Assembly: GCA_041859375.1 (NCBI GenBank)
Contig: JBHEKP010000019.1
Span: forward strand, 1 to 36,075
Direction of reading: 5' to 3'
From: JBHEKP01 sp041859375
GTDB lineage: Bacteria > Hydrogenedentota > Hydrogenedentia > Hydrogenedentales > CAITNO01
DNA length: 36,075 nt
The notes under the pieces are model-generated. The model made no database searches and was not told where the DNA came from. It saw nothing but the letters and a program-made list of their open reading frames with translations. Position 1 is the stretch's first letter; every line of letters starts with the position of its first letter. The translations under genes were made by a program, and so were the position numbers. Positions 8,008-16,396 of this stretch are shown here, piece by piece.

Positions 8008-9054
8008 ATGCCCCCCGCAATTCAACCATCACCGGCGGCGCGCGCCGCCGTTATAATCGCGGTCCTGCTGCTGGCCGCCGGGGCGGGATGCAGGGGAACG
8101 GGCGGGACCGACGGCGTGGACAGGATCAACAGGCCCTCCTCCGCGGATCGCGCAAAGAAAACGGCGGAGTCCCTTCCAAAGGTGACCTTTCTCCATGAAA
8201 CCATGCCGCTCGGGGACGTGGTGAGAAAGGTGGGCGAGGAGGTTGGCGGCGGGCTGGTGCTCATGGGCGGGTTGGAGGAGTATTCCATGCCCGCCACGGA
8301 CTTTCGAAGCGCCACCTATGAGGAGCTGGCCAACCGCTTTGCCGGGGCTGTTGACGGCCGGGTTGAACCGCTTGCCAATGGTTATTTCATCTACCCCCAA
8401 GGGTATGACGGCCTGCTCGCGCTGGACCTTGAGGGAAAACTTGACGGGGGCATCGCCGGACAAAGCGCCAGCATCGCCTTTGGGGCGAAAACCCCGCTCA
8501 GCAACGTTTTTGCCGTGCTAAGCCAGAGCCTGGGCGCGACATTGATTGTGGACAACCATCTTGCGGAGGCGGTGTGCGGTGAAATGTTTTTGGACAACGC
8601 TCCGGTGCCCCGGATATTGGAGGCCGTGCTGATGTCGGCGCGCATTGCGCCGGGGGGATTCCGGGTGGAGTCCAACGGGGAATACACCTTTTTCTTTTCC
8701 GTAAAAAACACAAATCCCCCTTCAGTGCTGCTAAATGGGGAGAATTTGACCGGAGAACAACAGGCGCTGCTGGACAGGAAAGTGACGGTGGTCCTCCCCG
8801 CACCGGGTGCGAATCCGGTTGAAACAGCGTTTGCCGCAAAAGCGACACCTCTCAGGGAAGTCCTCACCCCCCTCACCCGTCAACTTGGGATCGAGGTCGC
8901 CGCACGGCGGAGCATGGCGGACATCCCAATCAACCCCTGTGTGTTCCAGAATGTCCGGACACGCACGGTGTTCGAGTTGCTTATCCGTCAATGGCCAGAA
9001 CAGGGATACGGTTTCGAGGTGGAGGGAAACCGTTTCCTGATCCGGGAAAAATAA
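8008..9054 (+). CDS. Lipoprotein with three tandem STN/secretin-N0-like domains
   Basis: 348 residues. ATG 8008 has AGGAGG ideally placed; an earlier in-frame ATG (7984) lacks one. The signal peptide ends in a lipobox (LLAAGAGC, Cys28). The rest divides into three similar blocks, about 57-131, 153-232 and 257-346. Each has the pattern of a hydrophobic strand, x-PL-x-V/E helix, a strand with V or I, a short 'D-F/M-x' strand and a final F-x-V-x-G/Y-x-F hairpin (MPLGDVVRKVGEE; TPLSNVFAVLSQSLG; TPLREVLTPLTRQLG). This fits the STN fold found at the N-terminus of secretins and TonB receptors. No secretin barrel, TonB plug or sigma-interaction domain follows. It probably sits in the periplasm on a membrane leaflet. 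The role is unknown; it could be a secretin-binding scaffold. The domain reading is by eye. Confidence 0.75.
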   Translation: MPPAIQPSPAARAAVIIAVLLLAAGAGCRGTGGTDGVDRINRPSSADRAKKTAESLPKVTFLHETMPLGDVVRKVGEEVGGGLVLMGGLEEYSMPATDFRSATYEELANRFAGAVDGRVEPLANGYFIYPQGYDGLLALDLEGKLDGGIAGQSASIAFGAKTPLSNVFAVLSQSLGATLIVDNHLAEAVCGEMFLDNAPVPRILEAVLMSARIAPGGFRVESNGEYTFFFSVKNTNPPSVLLNGENLTGEQQALLDRKVTVVLPAPGANPVETAFAAKATPLREVLTPLTRQLGIEVAARRSMADIPINPCVFQNVRTRTVFELLIRQWPEQGYGFEVEGNRFLIREK

Positions 9055-9151
9055 CCAGCCGCCGGGGAAACGCTTTGGGGAACCAAACAGGTCCCAACGG
9101 TTATATATTTTTCAGAATTTTTTCGTTTTTTCGGTCTTTTTACAAGGAGTC

Positions 9152-11314
9152 ATGACATCCATGCGCCAAAAACACGCTCTTCCCCTGTTTCTTTTGGCGG
9201 TTCTTTGCTGGACCGCGCCGTTCCCGCCGGCTTCCGCCTCCGAACCGGTCCACACCGCGCTGGACGACTACGTGGCCCAGTTTGATCCGAGTTACACCTA
9301 CAGTCTCCACAGTTCCACCCCGCTGCTCGGGCTGGGCGGGGTGCAGACGGGCATGATCCATGTGCTGAACATGACCTCCCAGACTTGGCGGAGCGCCCCG
9401 GAATTTGCCACGGCAAGCCCGAACAAGCAGGTGTGGCGCCACTGGCTGCACCTGGTGGTGCCGGACAACGCCGACCCGTCCACCTGCCTCCTGGTCATCG
9501 AGGGCGGCAGCGTGCGCTCGACCCCCGACGACATCAGCGAATATGGTTTCATCGCGGGGCTGCTCGGGGTCAGCGTCGCTTATCTTCAATACATCCCCAA
9601 CGAGCCGGTGCGCTTTGCGGGGGAGGGGTTCAACCGCACCGAGGACAGCATCATCGCCTACACCTACGACAAATACATGGACCTTTACCAGGAGGGTTCC
9701 GCCCACCCCGATCCGAGCTGGCCGCTGCTGCTGCCCATGACCAAGGCCGCCGTGCGGGCGATGGACGCGGCGCAGGAATTTCTTGCCGCCAATGAACAGA
9801 TGAACATCACGCAGTTCATTGTGGGCGGCGCGTCCAAGCGCGGCTGGACCACCTGGCTCACGGCCGCCGCCGATCCGCAGCGGCGGGTGGCCGGGGTTGT
9901 GCCCATTGTGATTGACGTGCTCAACATGCGCAGGCAGATAATCCACCACAAGAACGCCTACAGCGGCTACGCCCCGAACGACGCGTCAAAAAACATGCTG
10001 GGCGGCTATTCGACGGCGATTAAGGACTACACCAACCTTCAGATATTCGACCGCCTGGAGACAAACGCGGGCAGGGATTTGGCGCGCATCGTGGACCCGC
10101 TCACCTACCGGGACCGCCTGACCATGCCCAAGCTGATTTTCAACAGCACAGGCGACCAGTTTTTCCTGCCCGACGGCATCAAATTTTATTTCGATTACCT
10201 GCCCGGAAAAAATTACGTCTATTACCTGCCCAACACCGATCACGGATTGAACATCGACACCAACAACATGGATGTGGTGGTGGGGCTGCTCAGCTTCGTC
10301 AAGGCCTTCATCCCGAACAGCGGGGTCACCTTCCCCGATTTCGACTGGTCCTTTGAGGAAGACGGCTCCATCCGCATCGCAGCGCCGAACCCGCGTCCGT
10401 CGAAGGTGACCCTGTGGCAGGCCCACAATGCCGTCACACGCGATTTCCGCCTGCAGAACATCGGGCCGGTTTGGACCAGCTCTCTCGTGGATGATCCTGA
10501 AAATGACGGGATTTACACTGTGCAGATACCCGCACCCGCTTCGGGCTGGACGGGCTTTTACGCCACAATGACTTTTGGGACCCTTGAATTGAGCACGGGA
10601 TTGCGTGTGCTGCCCGACACCTACCCCAACGGAGCCGCGGCACCGGATGTCACCGCGCCCGAATTCGCCAACCTTTCCGCGACGCCGCCCTTTGTCCGCG
10701 CGGGGCAGGCGGCCACCCTGGCCTTCTCCGCGTCGGAGCCGCTCGCCGCGCCCCCCACGGTCACGGTCAACGGACATGCCGCCGCGCTTGTGTCGGAAAA
10801 CGGGCAGGATTATGTGTATTCCACCACGCCGGATTCGGGGGATCCCGAGGGTCCGGCCCAGATTCTTATTGAGGGGATGGATTTGGCGGAAAACCCCGGT
10901 TCCGGCGCATTCAACACGGCGCTCACCGTGGACAACACGCCCCCGGCGGTCACCGCCATATCCGCCACGCCAAACCCGGCAAGACCGGGAGATCTGGTCA
11001 CCATTACGGTGGAACTGAGCGAGCCCCTTATGGGTGATCCCGCCATCACAGTGAACGGGCGCGCCGCGGAACCGGTGCCGGGCAAGGCCAACGCGTTTTC
11101 GGCGGCGCTGGTCATCCTGGAAAGCGACCCGTATGGCGGCGCGGTGATCGCTGTGACCGGCACCGACACGGCGGGCAACAGCGCGACGGAAACATTCAAC
11201 GGGCTGCTCGCCCTCGCCCCCCCGCTGCCGCTTCAGGCGGCGCTGCTGCCGGTCCTTGTCGGACTGGCGGGCGTCCTCGCGCTGCGCCGCCGGGACCGCC
11301 GTGGAAAAAATTGA
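9152..11314 (+). CDS. PhoPQ-activated pathogenicity-related (PqaA-type) exported alpha/beta hydrolase with Ig-like repeats
   Basis: About 720 residues. A signal peptide (to about residue 30, ending ASASE) precedes a PqaA-type hydrolase domain (about 32-400) with likely nucleophile Ser228 (GGASKRGW), Asp335 (STGDQF) and His364 (NTDHGLN). Two bacterial Ig-like repeats follow (about 515-600 and 608-695; each has 'DxTxPxxxxxSATPxxxRxGxxxT'). The end is Pro-rich APPLPLQ, a hydrophobic helix, then RRRDRRGK, a tripartite tail typical of sorting signals. Family substrates are not firmly known. AAGGAG at 9144-9149 sits 2 bases before ATG 9152 and 11 before ATG 9161, so the second ATG is an equally good start. 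The strong terminator at 11349 ends the unit. Confidence 0.88.
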   Translation: MTSMRQKHALPLFLLAVLCWTAPFPPASASEPVHTALDDYVAQFDPSYTYSLHSSTPLLGLGGVQTGMIHVLNMTSQTWRSAPEFATASPNKQVWRHWLHLVVPDNADPSTCLLVIEGGSVRSTPDDISEYGFIAGLLGVSVAYLQYIPNEPVRFAGEGFNRTEDSIIAYTYDKYMDLYQEGSAHPDPSWPLLLPMTKAAVRAMDAAQEFLAANEQMNITQFIVGGASKRGWTTWLTAAADPQRRVAGVVPIVIDVLNMRRQIIHHKNAYSGYAPNDASKNMLGGYSTAIKDYTNLQIFDRLETNAGRDLARIVDPLTYRDRLTMPKLIFNSTGDQFFLPDGIKFYFDYLPGKNYVYYLPNTDHGLNIDTNNMDVVVGLLSFVKAFIPNSGVTFPDFDWSFEEDGSIRIAAPNPRPSKVTLWQAHNAVTRDFRLQNIGPVWTSSLVDDPENDGIYTVQIPAPASGWTGFYATMTFGTLELSTGLRVLPDTYPNGAAAPDVTAPEFANLSATPPFVRAGQAATLAFSASEPLAAPPTVTVNGHAAALVSENGQDYVYSTTPDSGDPEGPAQILIEGMDLAENPGSGAFNTALTVDNTPPAVTAISATPNPARPGDLVTITVELSEPLMGDPAITVNGRAAEPVPGKANAFSAALVILESDPYGGAVIAVTGTDTAGNSATETFNGLLALAPPLPLQAALLPVLVGLAGVLALRRRDRRGKN

Positions 11315-11348
11315 TCCGGACGGGTTTTTTTGGCGAAAATCCACAAGG

Positions 11349-11387
11349 AGCGCGGGCCGGGGCCAACGTCCGGTCCGCGCTTTTTTT
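11349..11387 (+). terminator. Rho-independent terminator after the PqaA-type gene
   Basis: A 12-base-pair stem (11349-11360 with 11370-11381, one G-U pair) and nine-base loop are followed by seven T residues. It separates the hydrolase gene from recA. Confidence 0.9.
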
Positions 11388-11416
11388 CAGGGTTTTCAGG
11401 GGCTGAAACAAGGCGC

Positions 11417-11477
11417 TTGACACGGCCGCCGGAATGTGTCAGACTATGGCGACAGGTGAATAAATGTTCAGTATAAT
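11417..11477 (+). promoter_or_regulatory. recA promoter region with LexA-box-like site
   Basis: A perfect TTGACA (11417-11422) has only weak -10 candidates near 11440-11447. A perfect TATAAT (11472-11477) has a 4/6 match -35 (GCGACA, 11449-11454) 17 bases upstream, but that start would lie inside the ribosome binding site. GAATAAATGTTC at 11458-11469 matches the Gram-positive-type LexA consensus GAAC-RNRY-GTTC except at one position, and lies between the two promoter options. This suggests SOS control of recA. Confidence 0.45.
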
Positions 11478-11492
11478 TTGGAGGATTTGAAA

Positions 11493-12539
11493 ATGGCGGC
11501 GAACACGGAAGACAAGGGCAAAACGAAGGCGCTGGACCTTGCGATTGCGCAACTGGAAAAACAGTTTGGCCGGGGGACGCTGGTGCGCCTGGGGGATGAC
11601 TCCTTCCGCGAGGGCGTCCAGGTGATATCCACCGGAAGCCTTTCGCTGGACATGGCGACGGGTATCGGCGGCCTGCCTAGGGGCCGCGTGGTGGAGGTGT
11701 ACGGCCCGGAATCATCCGGCAAAACCACGCTCGCCCTGCATGTGGTGGCAAACGCGCAGCGGGCGGGCGGCATCGCCTGCTACATAGACGCGGAGCACGC
11801 GCTGGATCCGACCTTCGCCTCCAAAATCGGCGTGGACATAGACAACCTGCTCGTGTCCCAGCCGGACACGGCGGAGCAGGCGCTGGAGATTTGCGAGAAC
11901 CTGGTGCGCAGCAACGCCGTGGACATCATCGTGGTGGATTCGGTGGCGGCGCTGGTGCCCAAGGCGGAGGTGGAGGGGGAGATGGGCGACTCCCACGTGG
12001 GCCTGCAGGCGCGGCTCATGTCCCAGGCGCTCCGCAAACTGACCGCAATCGTCAGCCGCACGAGGACCCTGGTGATCTTCATCAACCAGATCCGCGAAAA
12101 AATCGGCGTGATGTTCGGCAGCCCGGAAACAACCACGGGCGGCCGCGCGCTGAAGTTCTATTCAAGCATGCGCCTCGACATCCGCCGCATTTCGGGCATC
12201 AAGGACCACGAGGAAAACGTGGGCAACCGCGTGCGGGTGAAAGTGGTCAAAAACAAGCTCAGCGCGCCTTTCCGCCAGGCGGAATTTGACATTCTGTTCA
12301 ACGAGGGCATCAGCAGGGAGGGCGACCTCCTTGACCTGGCGATTGAGGCCAAACTTGTCCAGAAGAGCGGCGCATGGTTCTCCATGAACGGCGAAAACCT
12401 GGGCCAGGGACGGGAAACCACCCGCCAATACTTCAAGGACCGCCCCGATGTGGCGGAGCAGTTGCGCGCGCGGCTCATTGAACTGAAGGGGATAGACTGG
12501 TCGTCAAAGCCCGGCGCGGATGATGAATCCGCCGACTGA
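11493..12539 (+). CDS. recA: Recombinase RecA
   Basis: 348 residues, the normal RecA length. It binds ATP and single-stranded DNA, catalyses strand exchange and triggers LexA self-cleavage. Visible hallmarks are Walker A GPESSGKT (71-78), the VVDSVAALVPKAE segment, loop L1 (EMGDSHVGLQARLMSQALRK), the FINQIREKIGVMFGSPETT segment containing loop L2, and an acidic C-terminus (DDESAD). ATG 11493 is chosen because GGAGG lies eight bases upstream; a TTG 15 bases earlier is part of that leader. The 3' end overlaps the start of the AsmA-like gene by about 20 bases, an unusual partner; no recX is adjacent. Confidence 0.98.
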   Translation: MAANTEDKGKTKALDLAIAQLEKQFGRGTLVRLGDDSFREGVQVISTGSLSLDMATGIGGLPRGRVVEVYGPESSGKTTLALHVVANAQRAGGIACYIDAEHALDPTFASKIGVDIDNLLVSQPDTAEQALEICENLVRSNAVDIIVVDSVAALVPKAEVEGEMGDSHVGLQARLMSQALRKLTAIVSRTRTLVIFINQIREKIGVMFGSPETTTGGRALKFYSSMRLDIRRISGIKDHEENVGNRVRVKVVKNKLSAPFRQAEFDILFNEGISREGDLLDLAIEAKLVQKSGAWFSMNGENLGQGRETTRQYFKDRPDVAEQLRARLIELKGIDWSSKPGADDESAD

Positions 12540-15500
12540 ACAGCCGGGCGAAACGTCCGGCGCGCGGAAAAAACAACACGGGCAGTGGGTGCGCCTGAGC
12601 CTGCTCCTGTTGCTGCTGGCGGCGGGGGCTGTGGCATACGGGGTGTTGTCCGCGCGCCGCGAACTGGAGGGGTTGCGGCGGACGGTGGTGGCGGAGGCCG
12701 AGTCCCGGCTGGGAATCCGGCTCGGCTTTGACGCCGTCCGCCTGGAGGGGGTCAGCGGAATTGTCATCCAAAACGCGCAGGCCAAATTTGGCTCCCCCGA
12801 AAAGGGCCTGTGGACGGTGGATGCGCCGCGCATACGGGTCACGGTAAATCTTGCGGAACTGCTTTCGGGAAATGTGTCCCTTGGTCAGGTTGAGCTTGAA
12901 AAAGCCGTGGTGGAGACGGTCCTCGCGCCCTCACAGCCTTCGGATGGGGGTGAATGGTGGCAAAAGCTGCCGTCCTCCCTTGATCCCGCCGCGTTGCCCG
13001 CCGTTCCGCCCCTTCCCTTCCGGATCATTGGCAGGGAATGCGCACTGCGCGTTATAAACGGGCCGGGGGACGCGCCCATAGTGGTGGCCCCAATCAATTT
13101 CGACATTTCCCAGCAGCCGGGCGCGGTGGACAAACTCGGCCGGCTTTCCCTGGCGCTGGAGGGACAACCCGGCCTTGGGCTGGACGCCACCGTCCGCTTC
13201 GCCAATTTCGACGATTTTGACGTGCGTGCGCGCCTCGGAACGGTCACCCGGGAGGCTTTGGCCGGTTTTTTCCCCGGCCTGGACAAGACGGTGCTCTCCG
13301 GGACACTGAACCCCTCGCTGACCCTTTCCGGACATCCCGGCGGACTGGTCATGCTGGCCTTGGACACGGAAATCACCGAATTTTCACTCGTGGAACAACC
13401 AGGCTTCCTGCCCCCCTTGACGGGAACCCTGCGGGGCACAACCACTTTTGACATGGCGGCGGGACAACTGGTTGTGCAGTCCGCAAGACTGGATTCAGAG
13501 TATTTTTCCGGCAACATCAAGGGAACAGTCTCCCTAGGCCGGGAGGCTCCAGAACTCGACCTGCGGCTGGAATCGGAAAAACTGCCCCTTGACCCCGTGA
13601 TTGCCCATTATCTGCCACAGTTAACCGAGAAATACGGCAAGGCTGGAGTGGAGATTTCACCCCCCTACCAGTTTTCCGCCAGCGTAAAAGGAAGGCTTCC
13701 CAAACCCGTCCTTTCAATCGGCGCGGAGGCCGCCGGGGCAAAACTCCGTTTCGGCCCCAAAACCAAAGGGTTACCCCCCGCATTTTTAACCCTGGGACCG
13801 GTGAAGGTTGCATGGGACTCTGAAAAGGGCCAACCGTCGGGCACCGTGTTAATTGCCGACGGTGGCATCGAAAAACCCTACAAGGGGGTCGGGCTGGGAC
13901 GCTTGAGCGCAAATGTGATGCTCGCCGACGGCATGGTCCGGCTGGAACCTTTCTCGGCGGAGGTGAACGGCCAGCCGTTCATGGGGCGCGCCGCGGGAGA
14001 CATCGCCAAAAAAACGGTTGATTTTTCCATCGCGGGCACCATCAGGGACATTGAGAAAACACCGCTACACAATCTTGACAAGGAGTTGTTCATCTATGGT
14101 GCGGTGGGTGCGCGCGCAAGCGGCACGATATCCCCCGAAAAAATGATTTTTGAGGCCTCCGCCGACGCCACCATGGCCAAAATTGACTTCGAATGGTGGC
14201 TGCGGAAACCCGTCCACACGGGCGCGGTCATCCACACCATCACCGCGGAAATCATTCCGAAAAAGACCCTGACCATCAGGGGCGAGGCCTCCGTGGACGA
14301 GACGCGGGTGGTCGCCGCGCTGGACTATAAATGGGGTAAAAAGGGCAAGTTTGAAAACCACCATCTCAGGGTGGAACTGCCAAGCCTGGACATTGACACG
14401 GGCGGCAGGTGCATAAACATCCCCTACACCGCCACCGGCGGCACGGTCACGGACGGATTCTACGAAATGAATGCCGCCGGAAACTGGGACGGCGGCACCA
14501 TCGTCACCATCGGCGGTGTGTTTGATCAAGTCTCCATGCTCGCCGACGGATGCACCGTCCCGCTGGAGTGCACCAACGCCAGGGTGAGCGTGACCATGGA
14601 CAATTCCATGGAAGACACCCGCACGGGCCTCATTTCCATTCATGCGGATGACGCGCATGTGCCTCCCTTTTCTGAAAAATGGATGCTTCCCCTGGAACCG
14701 GCGGACTACGTCAAGCCGGTGACTCCGGGGGAGGAAAACAAGCCGCCGGAACCCACGCGCACCTGGAAGTACACCCTTTCCGCGGACAATATCGCGCTCC
14801 CCCCATGGAAAGGAACGCAGTTCAAGGGCGATGTTTATGACAACGGCCCCGAAACCGGTCTTTCCCATTTTGAGGCCCTTGTGGACGGGGGCCGCATTGC
14901 CGGTTCATACCGCCACGAGGACGAAAGCAACGTAATGAACCTCAAGGCGGAATCGAACGGCGTGCCCTCGGTGTACATTGCCCGACAGATTGGGCTGCCG
15001 GAACTTCTTGAGGGCAGGGTCACCGGAACGGTGGACTACACCATGGATTTGGACGATCCAAACACCCTGGACGGAACCGCAAAATTTGACGTGCGCGACG
15101 GTCACTTCTATTCAGATGAACTGGCGGAGCGTTTTGGTGAAAGTTTCGCGGGGGGCATGCGCAGTCTCCACCCCTCCGCCCTCAAATTCAGCAGTTTTTC
15201 CTCGGACGTCGCCCTCAAGGGCGACCATATCCGCACCGACAATGTGGCGATTCTCATGGACGGCATGTCCATCAAGGGCGGCGGCACCTGGATAACGGAC
15301 GGTGACATTGACTATACCCTTACCCTCAGCATGACCCCGGAAACGGCGGCGCAGATCCCCCTCATGCAAAGCAGTTTCAACCTGGAGGGGTACCGTATCG
15401 CAAACCGGACCATCGACCTTGGTTTTCATATCACCGGCCCCGCCTTCAAGCCCACAAGCCAAATCGCCGGTCTTCCCTCCATGGGTGTGACGCTGGTCAG

Positions 15501-15648
15501 CGGTGCGGCGGAGATGACCAGTGACACCGTAAAAATTATTGATCTGCCCCGGCAGTTGTTCATTTCCGTGCTGAAAACCGGCGGAGGCCTGCTTGGCGCC
15601 AGCCGACAGCAACAACAGGGGGGCAACAGTGACGCCCCGTCCCCCTGA
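12520..15648 (+). CDS. AsmA/YhdP-like envelope protein
   Basis: 1042 residues. A short charged cytoplasmic head is followed by one transmembrane helix (about 24-45, LSLLLLLLAAGAVAYGVL) and a very long region rich in beta strands. The N-terminal part (ESRLGIRLGFDAVRLEGVSGIVIQNAQ, then APRIRVTVNLAELLSGNVSLGQVELEKAVV) follows the AsmA/TamB pattern of nested beta repeats, and the C-terminus (LEGYRIANRTIDLGFHITGPAFKPTSQI) resembles the AsmA-like C-terminal domain. Members form a periplasmic groove that moves phospholipids between membranes or assists assembly. The ATG overlaps the recA 3' end out of frame, which implies translational coupling. Function here is by family only. Confidence 0.8.
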   Translation: MMNPPTEQPGETSGARKKQHGQWVRLSLLLLLLAAGAVAYGVLSARRELEGLRRTVVAEAESRLGIRLGFDAVRLEGVSGIVIQNAQAKFGSPEKGLWTVDAPRIRVTVNLAELLSGNVSLGQVELEKAVVETVLAPSQPSDGGEWWQKLPSSLDPAALPAVPPLPFRIIGRECALRVINGPGDAPIVVAPINFDISQQPGAVDKLGRLSLALEGQPGLGLDATVRFANFDDFDVRARLGTVTREALAGFFPGLDKTVLSGTLNPSLTLSGHPGGLVMLALDTEITEFSLVEQPGFLPPLTGTLRGTTTFDMAAGQLVVQSARLDSEYFSGNIKGTVSLGREAPELDLRLESEKLPLDPVIAHYLPQLTEKYGKAGVEISPPYQFSASVKGRLPKPVLSIGAEAAGAKLRFGPKTKGLPPAFLTLGPVKVAWDSEKGQPSGTVLIADGGIEKPYKGVGLGRLSANVMLADGMVRLEPFSAEVNGQPFMGRAAGDIAKKTVDFSIAGTIRDIEKTPLHNLDKELFIYGAVGARASGTISPEKMIFEASADATMAKIDFEWWLRKPVHTGAVIHTITAEIIPKKTLTIRGEASVDETRVVAALDYKWGKKGKFENHHLRVELPSLDIDTGGRCINIPYTATGGTVTDGFYEMNAAGNWDGGTIVTIGGVFDQVSMLADGCTVPLECTNARVSVTMDNSMEDTRTGLISIHADDAHVPPFSEKWMLPLEPADYVKPVTPGEENKPPEPTRTWKYTLSADNIALPPWKGTQFKGDVYDNGPETGLSHFEALVDGGRIAGSYRHEDESNVMNLKAESNGVPSVYIARQIGLPELLEGRVTGTVDYTMDLDDPNTLDGTAKFDVRDGHFYSDELAERFGESFAGGMRSLHPSALKFSSFSSDVALKGDHIRTDNVAILMDGMSIKGGGTWITDGDIDYTLTLSMTPETAAQIPLMQSSFNLEGYRIANRTIDLGFHITGPAFKPTSQIAGLPSMGVTLVSGAAEMTSDTVKIIDLPRQLFISVLKTGGGLLGASRQQQQGGNSDAPSP

Positions 15649-15650
15649 AT

Positions 15651-15695
15651 CCCATATGTGGGAGACAGATCATACTTCTTGCCACCACATATGGG
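15651..15695. repeat. Perfect 11-bp inverted repeat, operator-like
   Basis: CCCATATGTGG (15651-15661) and its exact reverse complement (15685-15695) are separated by 23 bases. There is no T-run on either side, so a terminator is unlikely. The right arm lies exactly between the -35 and -10 boxes of the promoter at 15679-15708. A dimeric regulator binding both arms about 34 bases apart is one reading. Confidence 0.8.
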
Positions 15696-15708
15696 AAAAG
15701 AATATAAT
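15679..15708 (+). promoter_or_regulatory. Sigma-70 promoter of the zinc-ribbon/SPOR/PanE operon
   Basis: TTGCCA (15679-15684), 18-base spacer, perfect TATAAT (15703-15708). The predicted start near 15715 gives a leader of about 55 bases before GTG 15770. One arm of the inverted repeat fills the spacer. Confidence 0.65.
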
Positions 15709-15769
15709 TTAACCACTCATTGGGAGGTTTGCTGGTGAGGCTGGTTCTGACTTCCAGGGACACTGTCGC

Positions 15770-16390
15770 GTGGAAATTCGAATAGGAAAAAGTGCCAAGA
15801 CCTGCGAGACGTGCGGTCGGGAATTCGTCCACGAAGAATCCCTTCATTCCCTCGCCCATTTCGGCGAGGAGGGATTGCTCCGCCAGGATTACTGCGCCTC
15901 CTGCTGGAGCGGTGACATCGCCAAAAAGGCCTTTTCCGCCTGGACAACCCGTTTTTACGATCCCAAAGTGGCGGAACAGCAACCGCCGGAGGTCTTTTCC
16001 CCGCTGCGCCAGTTGTTCTACGACGCCAGCGAGTCGGAAGAGCGCACCACCCTTGCCATGGCCTATCTTGCCGCGCAGTTGTTAAAACGGCAGAAGGTGT
16101 TCAGGCAAATCAAGGAGTCGGACGAATCGGATGGTGAGGTGAAAATCACCCTTTACGCCGACCGCATCGGCAACAGGCTTATTGAAGTGCGTGATCCAAA
16201 CTTCACTTTTGCGGAGATGGACGCCGCGCGGGTGGCGCTTTTGGGGCGTCTGCGCGCAATGGAGGATGGCGGCGCGGAACCTGCTTCCCCGGCGGCCGCC
16301 GATGACGGCACCCCACCGGATCCCCCGGAGGAAACTCCCCAACCTTCCCCGGAATTTTCAGGCGGCGTTGCCGCCGAAACGGGGGCATGA
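15770..16390 (+). CDS. Zinc-ribbon hypothetical protein
   Basis: 206 residues, starting at GTG (the first codon after AGGGA that opens a coding-like frame). Two CxxC pairs, Cys12/Cys15 (CETCGREF) and Cys42/Cys45 (YCASCW), form a likely zinc ribbon. A helical middle (about 60-120) and a beta segment (VKITLYADRIGNRLIEVRDPNF) follow, then an acidic Pro-rich disordered tail. No signal peptide, so it is cytoplasmic. The SPOR-domain gene starts six bases after its stop. I recognise no named family. It could act as a small regulator or a chaperone-like component; function is not assigned. Confidence 0.75.
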   Translation: MEIRIGKSAKTCETCGREFVHEESLHSLAHFGEEGLLRQDYCASCWSGDIAKKAFSAWTTRFYDPKVAEQQPPEVFSPLRQLFYDASESEERTTLAMAYLAAQLLKRQKVFRQIKESDESDGEVKITLYADRIGNRLIEVRDPNFTFAEMDAARVALLGRLRAMEDGGAEPASPAAADDGTPPDPPEETPQPSPEFSGGVAAETGA

Positions 16391-16396
16391 AGGCTT

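Noticed and set aside
9074..9107. Possible terminator after the triple-STN gene
   Set aside because: The stem is imperfect with a two-base bulge, and the AT-rich tract that follows may instead be part of the next promoter.
9986..11344. Minus-strand open frame of 452 codons
   Set aside because: Antisense to the PqaA-type gene, whose catalytic motifs are clear on the plus strand.
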